DNA of 64,000 bases from Methylophilus rhizosphaerae (lineage in GTDB: Bacteria; Pseudomonadota; Gammaproteobacteria; Burkholderiales; Methylophilaceae), in assembly GCF_900100975.1 (NCBI RefSeq), contig NZ_FNFX01000001.1, forward strand, positions 561,820 to 625,819, given 5' to 3'. Position 1 is the stretch's first letter. The number at the start of each line of letters is the position of its first letter. Positions 1 through 7,720 of this stretch are shown one piece after another. A program made the position numbers and the translations under genes. The notes under the pieces are model-generated. The model was not told the DNA's origin, ran no database searches, and was given only the letters and a program-made list of their open reading frames with translations.

Positions 1-422
1 ACGATATCCACTGAGCCGGAACGCACCAGCATATCGGCAATTTCCAGCGCCTGCTCGCCAGTATCCGGCTGGGAGATTAATAAATCCGGCACGTTGACAC
101 CCAGCTTGGCGGCATATTGCGGATCCAACGCATGTTCGGCATCAATAAAAGCCGCCGTGCCTCCCAGTTTCTGCATTTCTGCAATGACGGACAGGGTCAG
201 CGTGGTTTTACCGGAAGATTCGGGGCCGTAAATCTCGATGATGCGGCCACGAGGCAATCCGCCTACGCCAAGCGCAATATCCAGGCCAAGTGAACCGGTC
301 GAAACGACCTGTAGATCTTCACCGATATCAGCATCGCCCATGCGCATAATCGAGCCTTTGCCAAATTGCTTTTCAATTTGAGAAAGTGCTGCGGCGAGTG
401 CCTTGCTTTTATTGTCATCCAT
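1..422 (-). CDS. recA: Recombinase RecA (N-terminal part; runs off the window)
   Basis: RecA forms ATP-dependent filaments on single-stranded DNA for strand exchange and for stimulating LexA self-cleavage. The 140 visible codons start [20 protein letters not shown] and contain the Walker A motif GPESSGKTT at residues 66-74 and the conserved stretch [10 protein letters not shown]. The C-terminal part lies before base 1. The start is the ATG at 422, matching the usual family N-terminus. No CTG-N10-CAG SOS box is visible in the roughly 200 bases upstream, which is unusual for recA. The identification is certain; only the missing 3' end is unknown. Confidence 0.97.
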   Translation of the reverse strand, partial: MDDNKSKALAAALSQIEKQFGKGSIMRMGDADIGEDLQVVSTGSLGLDIALGVGGLPRGRIIEIYGPESSGKTTLTLSVIAEMQKLGGTAAFIDAEHALDPQYAAKLGVNVPDLLISQPDTGEQALEIADMLVRSGSVDI

Positions 423-626
423 GCTGGGGGCCTTTTGTCTGTAGGGGAAAAAGCGCGCTCGGGTCAAGCGCTATTTAATCAGATAAATAACTGCTAATTA
501 TTTCATAAATCGACCATCAGTGAAATGGCATTCGAACGTTTTCATGCAGCGAATTGTCAACCTCTCAAGGGACGATGCGTTAAGGATTCAGGAAGCGCGT
601 ATAGTTTCCCATTGAGAGGAGCAGTT

Positions 627-953
627 ATGAGAGTCGCACAAACTATTTTAGGCATGGCATTGAGCAGCCTCGCAGTATTTTCAGCCCATGCGGACACCCA
701 CTGGTCGGTTGGCGTTGCCGTTGGCAACCCTTACGCCCCGCCGCCTGTTTATTATGCGCCACCACCGGTGTATTACGCACCCCCACCTGTAGTCATTTAC
801 AGGCATCCGCAAAGCAGTTATTACGGTGTTCCCCCGGTTGCTTATGCCCCTCCGGCACCGGGTTTTATCCAGTTCTCATACGGCAATGGCTATCGCAGTT
901 ATGGTTATGGCCACGGCCCTGGCGGCTGGGGTCACGGACATCATCGCCGTTAA
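627..953 (+). CDS. Secreted Pro/Tyr-rich protein with YYAPPPV repeats, function unknown
   Basis: A 108-residue protein preceded by a good ribosome site (GAGAGGAG) seven bases before ATG 627; a longer frame from 525 has no such site. Residues 1-22 form a signal peptide ending in SAHA-D. The mature part opens with a GVAVGNPYAPPP segment, then three tandem copies of a seven-residue PPPVYYA-type unit, then more Pro/Tyr-rich sequence, and ends in a Gly/His-rich tail (GYGHGPGGWGHGHHRR). I recognise no catalytic domain. Proteins of this composition are common small envelope proteins in proteobacteria; the His-rich tail could bind metal, but that is speculation. It converges on pncC with a three-base gap. 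Confidence 0.75.
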   Translation: MRVAQTILGMALSSLAVFSAHADTHWSVGVAVGNPYAPPPVYYAPPPVYYAPPPVVIYRHPQSSYYGVPPVAYAPPAPGFIQFSYGNGYRSYGYGHGPGGWGHGHHRR

Positions 954-956
954 TGT

Positions 957-1475
957 TTAGCCGGGTGTATTAGCCAGCTTCAGCAAGCCTGCCAGCAAAT
1001 AGCTGGCGGCCTGCTCCCGGATATCAGCCCGATTTCCTGCAAAATATTGCGTTTTCACCAGCACCTGCATTGGTTCATCCGCACGCTCACGTGCTGCCCA
1101 CGCAAAACACACCATCCCCACCGGCTTTTGCAATGAGCCGCCACCCGGTCCGGCGATGCCTGTAATTGCGCCACTGAGTTGCGCCAGGCTATGCTGCAAT
1201 GCGCCGGCTGCCATTGCCTGCGCTACTGGCTCACTGACTGCACCATGTTCAGTGATCAACGTTGCCGGTACGCCAAGCATGGCCTCCTTGGCCGCATTGC
1301 TATAGGTCACAAACCCACGGTCGAACCATGCCGAGCTGCCCGCAATGGCCGTCACCGCCTGCGACACCATGCCGCCAGTGCAGGATTCAGCCAATGCCAG
1401 TTGCCAGTCCCTGGCTTGTAAAGCCAACCCTAGCGCGACACTGAGCTGCTCAAGCGTTTGCACTATATCCACCAC
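957..1475 (-). CDS. pncC: Nicotinamide-nucleotide amidohydrolase PncC (CinA C-terminal domain)
   Basis: Deamidates nicotinamide mononucleotide to nicotinic acid mononucleotide in pyridine-nucleotide salvage. It is a stand-alone CinA C-terminal domain of 172 residues, the usual length. Visible motifs are LAESCTGG near residues 28-35 and the GITGIAGPGGG-type stretch near 103-113. The start is GTG at 1475, which overlaps the 3' end of pgpA by 13 bases; another GTG follows directly at 1472, so the exact start is uncertain by one codon. It is the last gene of the mogA-vanZ-thiL-pgpA-pncC operon and is probably translated by coupling. Confidence 0.93.
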   Translation of the reverse strand: MVDIVQTLEQLSVALGLALQARDWQLALAESCTGGMVSQAVTAIAGSSAWFDRGFVTYSNAAKEAMLGVPATLITEHGAVSEPVAQAMAAGALQHSLAQLSGAITGIAGPGGGSLQKPVGMVCFAWAARERADEPMQVLVKTQYFAGNRADIREQAASYLLAGLLKLANTPG

Positions 1476-1960
1476 TGGAACAGTTGCAAGACAACAATGG
1501 CCATGATGGCTGCCAGCACATCGTCCAGCATGACACCGAGGCCGCCTTTGATATGGCGGTCAGCCCAGCGGATAGGAAAAGGCTTCCAGATATCGAATAG
1601 CCGGAACAGGGCGAAAGCAGCAACACCCCAGCCCCAGGTAGAAGGGACGGTGATTAATACACCTGCCATGGCCACAATTTCATCCCAGACAATCGCGCCG
1701 TGATCGCTCACCCCCAGTGCCCGCCCGGTAAATCCGCAACACCAGACGCCCAGCATAAACAGCAGCAACAGGCTCAATCCCTGCTGCCAGGGTGGCAAAT
1801 CCATCAACATCCAGAATAGCGGGAACCCAAGCAAGGTGCCCGCGGTGCCCGGCGCTTTGGGCGACAAGCCGCTACCCAGTCCCAGACTGAGAAAATGTAA
1901 GGGATGTGAAACAAGTAATGCCGCATCCGGCCCGGGATATGACGCGCGGGTATTAGTCAA
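1463..1960 (-). CDS. pgpA: Phosphatidylglycerophosphatase A
   Basis: Membrane phosphatase that converts phosphatidylglycerol phosphate to phosphatidylglycerol. The sequence has the family hallmarks: GSGLSPKAPGTAGTL near the N-terminus, then VWDEIVAM, LFRLFDIWKPFP and GGLGVMLDDVLA, with hydrophobic segments between. I prefer the TTG at 1960, inside the end of thiL (TTGACTAA, eight-base overlap) and preceded by AAGGA; this gives 165 residues, close to the usual length. An upstream in-frame start near 2005 would add 15 residues of poor match. It sits between thiL and pncC, overlapping both. Confidence 0.92.
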   Translation of the reverse strand: MTNTRASYPGPDAALLVSHPLHFLSLGLGSGLSPKAPGTAGTLLGFPLFWMLMDLPPWQQGLSLLLLFMLGVWCCGFTGRALGVSDHGAIVWDEIVAMAGVLITVPSTWGWGVAAFALFRLFDIWKPFPIRWADRHIKGGLGVMLDDVLAAIMAIVVLQLFQWWI

Positions 1961-2900
1961 AATGGTTATATCCTTTGTGTGACAGTTCAATCCTTGTTGC
2001 GCCATCCAGCACGGTCAGCCCGGGCACTGCGGTGATTCCACCGATGCGGGTTAACGGAACATCCAGTGTTTGCGCCAGCTGCAGTATTTCATCTCTTCGC
2101 AGCTGCGGAGCGGTAAAACATAGCTCATAATCATCCCCGCCCGCCAATACGGCCTGCTGCATGGTTGAGCGCGCCACCTGGGAAAACGGTAATTCAGGCA
2201 GCGGAAATAAGCCCCAATCCAGCTGTGCGCCTTTGCCTGACGCTGTGAGGATATGGCTCAGATCTGCCAGCAAGCCATCGGAAACATCCAGCGCGGCATG
2301 GGCGATTCCTCGCAATGCCAGCCCCAGCGCCACCCGCGGTTGTGGCTGATGCATGACAGTTGCCAGTTTTGCTACCTCCTCCGCATGCAAATCAAGCCTG
2401 CCCATCCGGTGCTGCAGCCATAAAGCCGCCTGTCCCAGCTTGCCGCTGACCCAGATATCGTCACCGGTTTGTGCACCATTGCGCCTGAGAGCTTCGCCTG
2501 CGGGCACTTCACCCATGATATTGATGGCGATATTTAATGGCCCGCGCGTCGTATCCCCACCAATCAGTGAAACACCATACCTATCAGCGCAGGCAAATAA
2601 TCCCTGGCTAAAACCACTTAACCAGTCTTCATCCACTTCGGGCAAGGCAACCGATAAGGTGGCCCACCGCGGCTCAGCGCCCATGGCAGCCATATCACTG
2701 ACGTTGACCGCCATAGCTTTCCATCCAATCAGGTAAGGATCAGTATCAGTAAAAAAATGGGTGCCGGACACTGACATATCGGCGGATACCGCCAGTTGGT
2801 AACCGGGGCGCACACGAATCAATGCGGCATCATCCCCTACCCCCAAATCTGCGGTTACAGGCCGGGTAAAGTATTTGGCAATCAGGTCAAATTCAGCCAC
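1953..2900 (-). CDS. thiL: Thiamine-monophosphate kinase
   Basis: Phosphorylates thiamine monophosphate to the cofactor thiamine pyrophosphate. The protein is an AIR-synthase-fold kinase of 315 residues with the expected motifs in order: EFDLIAKYF at the N-terminus, GDDAAL near 23, SADMSVSGTHF near 39, GGDTTRGP in the middle, DVSDGLLADL and AGGDDYEL. The start is chosen as GTG at 2900 because it places EFDLIA at the N-terminus as in the family, follows a GGTGGA ribosome site, and overlaps the end of the vanZ-like gene by eight bases. An ATG at 2981 would add 27 residues read from vanZ in another frame. No TPP riboswitch is visible upstream. Confidence 0.94.
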   Translation of the reverse strand: MAEFDLIAKYFTRPVTADLGVGDDAALIRVRPGYQLAVSADMSVSGTHFFTDTDPYLIGWKAMAVNVSDMAAMGAEPRWATLSVALPEVDEDWLSGFSQGLFACADRYGVSLIGGDTTRGPLNIAINIMGEVPAGEALRRNGAQTGDDIWVSGKLGQAALWLQHRMGRLDLHAEEVAKLATVMHQPQPRVALGLALRGIAHAALDVSDGLLADLSHILTASGKGAQLDWGLFPLPELPFSQVARSTMQQAVLAGGDDYELCFTAPQLRRDEILQLAQTLDVPLTRIGGITAVPGLTVLDGATRIELSHKGYNHFD

Positions 2901-3249
2901 GGCGCTTTTTCCACCAGCCCAGCCACAGTGGCACGACCAACCAGGCCAGCGCAATCCCGACCAGGTCGGCAAACCAGTCATACATGCTGGGCTGCCGGGT
3001 AACGGTCAATATACCTTGCAACACTTCCATTGATGCACCGAACAAGGCGATGCCTGCCATAATGACCAGGCGTTGTGCCGGGAAAGCCAGCAGACCCCAG
3101 AAAGTCAGTCCGGCAAAGGCGACAATATGCTGTATTTTATCTTTGTAAACAGGCCCCTCATTCGCTGACGGCATTTCCATCAGCAGCAGATAGGTCAGTA
3201 TGGCAGCACATACAATAAAAATCAGCACAACAGTTTTTCGGGCATCCAT
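2893..3249 (-). CDS. VanZ-like small membrane protein
   Basis: A 118-residue membrane protein with about four hydrophobic segments (residues roughly 5-25, 40-58, 63-80 and 95-112). The segment DKIQHIVAFAGLTFWG carries the VanZ-like 'K-x-x-H-x-x-x-F' signature, and the late segment DWFADLVGIALA matches the 'D-x-x-x-N/D-x-x-G' region of the same family. VanZ of enterococci gives low-level teicoplanin resistance, but most bacterial relatives have no known role. ATG 3249 was chosen; longer frames run into mogA. It lies between mogA (11-base gap) and thiL (eight-base overlap) in one operon. Confidence 0.8.
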   Translation of the reverse strand: MDARKTVVLIFIVCAAILTYLLLMEMPSANEGPVYKDKIQHIVAFAGLTFWGLLAFPAQRLVIMAGIALFGASMEVLQGILTVTRQPSMYDWFADLVGIALAWLVVPLWLGWWKKRRG

Positions 3250-3260
3250 ATAATCTTGAC

Positions 3261-3860
3261 TCAAGGACGTTTGGCAGACTTGGGCCGGAACGCCTTGACC
3301 ACCTGCTCGTCTGTTTCCATATAAGGCATAGGCTGATTTACCGTTGCCAGCAAATCCAGGCAATACGGCACTGCCGCAAAAATGCCTGGCACGATCACAT
3401 TCCCTTCCTCATCCCTCAACCCTTCCAGGGTTTCCTGGATGGATTTGGGCTGTCCAGGCAAGTTGATAATCAGGCATTGCTTACGGACCACGGCAACCTG
3501 GCGGGACAAAATCGCAGTGGGCACAAAGCGCAGGCTGATTTGCCGCATTTGCTCACCGAACCCGGGCATTTCACGGTCGGCAACCGCCAGCGTGGCCTCG
3601 GGCGTCACATCCCGGAGCGCCGGGCCAGTACCGCCAGTGGTCAATACCAGATGACAGGCTTCGTCATCCACCAATTGCCTCAAGGTCTGCACAATGGTTG
3701 CCTGCTCATCGGCAATCAACCGCGTAACCAGTTCAAAAGGGGAAGTCAGGGTGCTCTCAAGCCAGGAAGACAACGCAGGAATACCCTTGTCCTCATAAAT
3801 ACCTTGTGAAGCGCGATCGCTGATAGAAACCAGCCCGATGCGCGTGAGTTGTGCTTGCAT
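3261..3860 (-). CDS. mog: Molybdopterin adenylyltransferase (MogA/MoaB family)
   Basis: Adenylates molybdopterin as the step before molybdate insertion. The 199-residue protein has the MoaB/Mog fold markers: IGLVSISDRASQG at residues 8-20, the nucleotide site TTGGTGPALRDVTPEA near 74-89, and the late motif LPGQPKSIQE. Length and the DRAS start fit Mog better than MoaB. It is the first gene of a minus-strand operon with vanZ, thiL, pgpA and pncC. Start ATG 3860 lies at the family N-terminus. The divergent PDZ gene begins 100 bases away, so both promoters lie in 3861-3959. Confidence 0.9.
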   Translation of the reverse strand: MQAQLTRIGLVSISDRASQGIYEDKGIPALSSWLESTLTSPFELVTRLIADEQATIVQTLRQLVDDEACHLVLTTGGTGPALRDVTPEATLAVADREMPGFGEQMRQISLRFVPTAILSRQVAVVRKQCLIINLPGQPKSIQETLEGLRDEEGNVIVPGIFAAVPYCLDLLATVNQPMPYMETDEQVVKAFRPKSAKRP

Positions 3861-3959
3861 AACTTTAGGTCTGTACTAATTTGATTTGTGTTAATCTGGT
3901 CTGCGTGAGTGTACTGGTACATCATAACATTACCACCCGCCATTATTATGGAGAATGCG

Positions 3960-4673
3960 ATGAAAGCCTTATGCAATTTCATGCGTCAGATTACGCCACC
4001 ACTTGGCCTGAGCCTGTTTCTGCTGGCCAGCTCACCGGTCACGCAAGCGGAAGATAACCCATATGCCACACACTATCAAGCGCAGAGCCCAAGTCAATTG
4101 CATTCGTTGCAAGCGCATCCTGAACCCCAGCTCTTTTCCGGCAAGCGCCCGGATACCGACAATATCCAGATGCTGGAAGATGGTTATGACCTGATGGGGT
4201 TCAGCGGATTCGAGGCTGGCGACATCCCGCCGACACAGGCCGTTGCCCACGGACGGGCGATTCAGGCAGACACCATTCTGGTGTATGTCAAGAAAACAGA
4301 GGAGGACGGCCAGTCGCCGCCGGAAAAAAGCAGCCATACGAACGGATCGACCTATCGCTATTATGCGACGTTCTGGGCCAAGCTGCCTCCGCCGGTATTA
4401 GGCGTTCATGTGATTAAACTGGTGCCTCGCGACACGGCGCAAAAAGATAGCCCATCAGCACCAAGTGCCGGTGTACGGGTCATTGCGGTCATTCATGGTT
4501 CGGTTGCCGAAAAAAACGGCATATTACGCGGCGACCAGCTACTGGCCATTAAGCAGGAAAAAGTGGAAGATGCGGCAACCTTGTCCAGCCTGGTCAGCAA
4601 ATTCAAGGGGCAGACCGTCACCCTGCAACTGGAGCGTGCGGGGGAACCATTATCCCTGCAATTCTCTCTTTAA
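3960..4673 (+). CDS. Exported protein with C-terminal PDZ domain
   Basis: A 237-residue protein with a signal peptide (residues about 1-28, hydrophobic core LGLSLFLLASSPV, cleavage likely before EDNPY). The middle region (30-140) has no recognised fold. The C-terminal 90 residues look like a PDZ domain: PPPVLGVHVI, then GVRVIAVIHGSVAEKNGI, GDQLLAI and a final strand TVTLQLERAG. No protease domain is attached, so it probably binds a partner in the periplasm. ATG 3960 follows GGAG and gives a clean signal peptide; an ATG four codons upstream is possible. The next gene starts 61 bases downstream. Confidence 0.75.
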   Translation: MKALCNFMRQITPPLGLSLFLLASSPVTQAEDNPYATHYQAQSPSQLHSLQAHPEPQLFSGKRPDTDNIQMLEDGYDLMGFSGFEAGDIPPTQAVAHGRAIQADTILVYVKKTEEDGQSPPEKSSHTNGSTYRYYATFWAKLPPPVLGVHVIKLVPRDTAQKDSPSAPSAGVRVIAVIHGSVAEKNGILRGDQLLAIKQEKVEDAATLSSLVSKFKGQTVTLQLERAGEPLSLQFSL

Positions 4674-4734
4674 TGTTCAGCCTTGATGTTATGCTTTGCT
4701 GACAACACAAAAAATAGAACAGAAAGTGCTTTAT

Positions 4735-6735
4735 ATGTTCCAATCCACGTTCGAGCACCAGGCAGCCCAGGAGGCTGCTGGTCAAATCAACGATATCCAG
4801 TTCTTACGTGCGTTATTAGATGACATCCGCCCACACAACGCCTCGGATATCGATAATGCCAGCAAGGCCATACAGGCCCTGTGTTTTTTACTCCAGCAGC
4901 ATCCGCAATTTGCATTTTTGTTGCGCAACAGCCTGCTGCGTTTGCTGACCGAAAAGAATGTAATTTCACTCTATTCAGACCATGGTATCCAGTCTGATCT
5001 CGGTTTTTTCACGGAGATATACCGGCGTATTTCCCACACCCTGCTGCCAGATGTACCGGACCCGCGCTACCTGAAAGATGTGTTTGGCCAGATATTCCAC
5101 CAAAACAGCGATGCCAACTGGGTAACGGCAGTCCCCAATACTGTCTGGCGTGATTTCATTCACACGCTGGCGATGGCACAGGGCGACCCTGCACAACAGG
5201 CCCATTGCATTCAGGCCCTCAAAGATGCGCTGCAAGTGCTCTCTTTTCGCTTATCCGCCTCGGGCCTGGATCCTGAGTTGATTTTGCAGCACGAGGACCT
5301 GGAAAATAATGATTCACCGTTTATTACGCAGAATATTGAGATCCAGTCCTTCCTCACGCTGACGGAAACGACAGCGGATGATATCCAGCATATTTACGAT
5401 GTGCTGAGGCGCTGCGAGCACCTTACCCATGAAATCCGCAAAGCTAACGCCAAGACGGGGACCAGCATTGCACTGACCGCGTTGATGCAGCGGATGCTGC
5501 AGCAAATTCACCGCATGCAACTGGTGGTCGATATTCTGCATGGGCTGTTGCTTGAGCACGATGTCAGCGATGCCATTACGCGCCTGTTCAAGCAACTGGT
5601 CTACGCCGAATGCAAGAAAAACAACTTATCCGAATACTGGCGCCATAACACGGAATTACTGGCATTACGCGTGACAGAAAATGCCAGCCATACCGGTGAA
5701 CACTACATTGCACAACACCGGCAGGAATACTTTAAACTGATGCGTTCGGCCATGGGTGCCGGCATCATTATCGCCCTGATGGCCATGTTCAAGATCATTG
5801 TGGCCGGCTATCATTTACCACCCCTGACCGAGGCCATTTTGTTCAGCCTTAACTATGGGTTGGGATTTGTGCTGATCCATTTATTGCATTTTACTGTCGC
5901 CACCAAGCAGCCAGCCATGACCGCTGCCACGATAGCCGCCACCATTGATGATGGCGGGCATGACAGCAAAAACATCCAGAACCTGGTCAATATTGTGGCG
6001 CAGACCATCAGCAGCCAGACCATTGCTATCCTGGGTAACGTGATTGTGGTGATTCCAGTTGCCATCCTGATCGACTGGCTGGCCGTGCAATACAGTGGCC
6101 ACCATTTTATTACCGAAGCCAAGGCGCACATGCTGCTCGATACCAACAACCCGCTTATCAGCCTGAGTGTGCTGTATGCTGCCATCGCCGGTGTCTGCCT
6201 GTTCCTGGCCGGGCTCATTGCCGGTTACCACGACAACCTTGCTGCCTATAACCGTATCCCCGAGCGTATTGCCAACCTGCCGCGCCTGCAGCGCTGGCTG
6301 GGTAAAGAGCGCCTGCTGAGGATATCAGAATACATCCGTCACAACCTCGGGGCCCTGGCCGGCAATTTCTATTTCGGCTGCCTGCTGGGGTTTGCTTCCG
6401 GCCTGGGAATAATGCTGGGGTTGCCGCTGGATATCCGCCATGTCACGTTTGTCGCCGCTTTTTCAGGCTACGCATTCTCGGCGCTGGATTTTCAGTTGAG
6501 TTACTACCTGGTCGGCACTGCGGTACTGGGCATTGTACTCGTGGCGACAGTCAACCTACTGACCAGTTTTGGCCTGGCCATTTACGTTGCCATGAAATCC
6601 AGGCAGGTCCGCTACCGGCACTGGAAAGCATTTGTGCTGGAGTTGCTGACTTCTCTCTATCGCCATCCGGGAAAATTCCTGTTGCCCCCAAAGAAATCAG
6701 AGCTCCTGTTGCCGCCGCAGAAACCAGATGCCTGA
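4735..6735 (+). CDS. Large membrane protein of the 'site-specific recombinase Gcr' family
   Basis: A 666-residue protein of the family usually labelled site-specific recombinase (Gcr). Residues 1-330 are soluble and helical. The C-terminal half carries about six membrane segments, for example AGIIIALMAMFKIIVAG, LFSLNYGLGFVLIHLLHF, ILGNVIVVIPVAILIDWL, LYAAIAGVCLFLAGLIAGY and AVLGIVLVATVNLLTSFG. I see neither the R-H-R-Y residues of tyrosine recombinases nor a serine-recombinase catalytic motif. The name is therefore doubtful, and a membrane role is more likely from the sequence. Start ATG 4735 was chosen over a TTG 13 codons upstream. It stands alone, with a minus-strand gene next. Confidence 0.75.
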   Translation: MFQSTFEHQAAQEAAGQINDIQFLRALLDDIRPHNASDIDNASKAIQALCFLLQQHPQFAFLLRNSLLRLLTEKNVISLYSDHGIQSDLGFFTEIYRRISHTLLPDVPDPRYLKDVFGQIFHQNSDANWVTAVPNTVWRDFIHTLAMAQGDPAQQAHCIQALKDALQVLSFRLSASGLDPELILQHEDLENNDSPFITQNIEIQSFLTLTETTADDIQHIYDVLRRCEHLTHEIRKANAKTGTSIALTALMQRMLQQIHRMQLVVDILHGLLLEHDVSDAITRLFKQLVYAECKKNNLSEYWRHNTELLALRVTENASHTGEHYIAQHRQEYFKLMRSAMGAGIIIALMAMFKIIVAGYHLPPLTEAILFSLNYGLGFVLIHLLHFTVATKQPAMTAATIAATIDDGGHDSKNIQNLVNIVAQTISSQTIAILGNVIVVIPVAILIDWLAVQYSGHHFITEAKAHMLLDTNNPLISLSVLYAAIAGVCLFLAGLIAGYHDNLAAYNRIPERIANLPRLQRWLGKERLLRISEYIRHNLGALAGNFYFGCLLGFASGLGIMLGLPLDIRHVTFVAAFSGYAFSALDFQLSYYLVGTAVLGIVLVATVNLLTSFGLAIYVAMKSRQVRYRHWKAFVLELLTSLYRHPGKFLLPPKKSELLLPPQKPDA

Positions 6736-6793
6736 CCTTTGATTGCGGTGGCGGATAGCCATCGCAATCATATTAATCACTCAAATAACAGAA

Positions 6794-7045
6794 CTACTGC
6801 CCAGCAAGCACGGCGTCCTTCTTAATCAGGAAGTGGAGTATGCCGTCTTCCTTTTTAAAGAAAAGTAGTGTTGCGGGATGATTGTTAATCAGGTTGCGGA
6901 TATTTTGTTCACTACCAACAGAAGTCGTCCTCACCATCGCCGTTTGCCCGGGCAACAGCCCATCAATCACCTCTTTGGTTTTTAACATTGGGACGGGACT
7001 ATCCAAGCCGGTCAAGTCAAATTCCATATCAATCCCTTGCTGCAT
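6794..7045 (-). CDS. TusA/SirA-family protein lacking the active-site cysteine
   Basis: An 83-residue protein aligning over its whole length with TusA-type sulfur carriers: the opening strand FDLTGL, then DSPVPMLKTK, then LLPGQTAMV, and the C-terminal HFLIKK. In TusA the segment is L-R-C-P-E-P, with the cysteine carrying persulfide sulfur; here it is L-D-S-P-V-P, so the cysteine is serine (codon AGT), and no other cysteine is present. Classical sulfur relay is therefore not expected. ATG 7045 follows a very strong ribosome site (GGAGGAAAAC). It lies 70 bases downstream of darP and could share its transcript. Confidence 0.8.
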   Translation of the reverse strand: MQQGIDMEFDLTGLDSPVPMLKTKEVIDGLLPGQTAMVRTTSVGSEQNIRNLINNHPATLLFFKKEDGILHFLIKKDAVLAGQ

Positions 7046-7115
7046 GTTTTCCTCCTGATGGCAGGGCTTTCTTAAAGCCTCTTTGAAATTGCTGTTTTTA
7101 TTTTCCAACAAATGG

Positions 7116-7646
7116 CTATTCGGCATCCTCATCCGATCCAACGCCAGCGGTCTGCTCCATTACTTCACGGATCATTTTAAATAGTTCACGGCTGCTTTTC
7201 GGCGGTTTATTTGCTGCTGCCTCTTTTTGCGCATTGCGGATTAAAGTGCGCATCTGCTGTACGTCCGTGCGTGGGAATTCTGCAATAAATAATTCGAGCA
7301 CCCTGGCATCTTCCAGCAACCGGGTACGCCAGCGTTCCATGTGATGAAAACGGGCATTTTCTTCCTGATGCTTGCCTTCCCATTTTTGTAATTGCTCGAC
7401 AATCGGCGCCAGGTCAATATCACGCATCAGTCGACCGATATACTGCATCTGGCGACGGATGGCTCCGTTGGAAGTAATCCGCTTGGCTTCTGCAATTGCA
7501 TCCAGCAAGGCTTCTTCCAGTGGTAATTTCTTCAGTTTGTCTTTAGGCAGATCCACCAGTTGACGACCAATTTCCTGCGCGGCATCCGCCTCTGCTTTCA
7601 ATCTGGTTTTACTGGGAGGGGAATCATCAAACTGTTCTGCTGTCAT
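7116..7646 (-). CDS. darP: Ribosome biogenesis factor DarP (YjgA, DUF615)
   Basis: DarP/YjgA associates with late 50S ribosomal assembly intermediates. The 176-residue protein is highly charged and helical, with the family segments KTRLKAEADAAQEIGRQLV near residues 11-29, LDAIAEAKRI, GAIRRQMQYIGRLMRD and MERWRTRLLED. Length matches the family. ATG 7646 was chosen as the start; upstream in-frame codons run into the divergent pmbA promoter region. The divergent arrangement with pmbA, with about 75 bases between them, is common in betaproteobacteria. Confidence 0.92.
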   Translation of the reverse strand: MTAEQFDDSPPSKTRLKAEADAAQEIGRQLVDLPKDKLKKLPLEEALLDAIAEAKRITSNGAIRRQMQYIGRLMRDIDLAPIVEQLQKWEGKHQEENARFHHMERWRTRLLEDARVLELFIAEFPRTDVQQMRTLIRNAQKEAAANKPPKSSRELFKMIREVMEQTAGVGSDEDAE

Positions 7647-7720
7647 GGTAAAAGCAATCTTTGCCAAATCAGGTATGATAACAGTTTTAACCGCCATTCG
7701 AAGAAACAAGCGCCACTAGC

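Noticed and set aside
3746-3982. Minus-strand 78-codon frame spanning the mogA promoter region
   Set aside because: Overlaps the mogA start and the opposite PDZ start; no ribosome site or family match.
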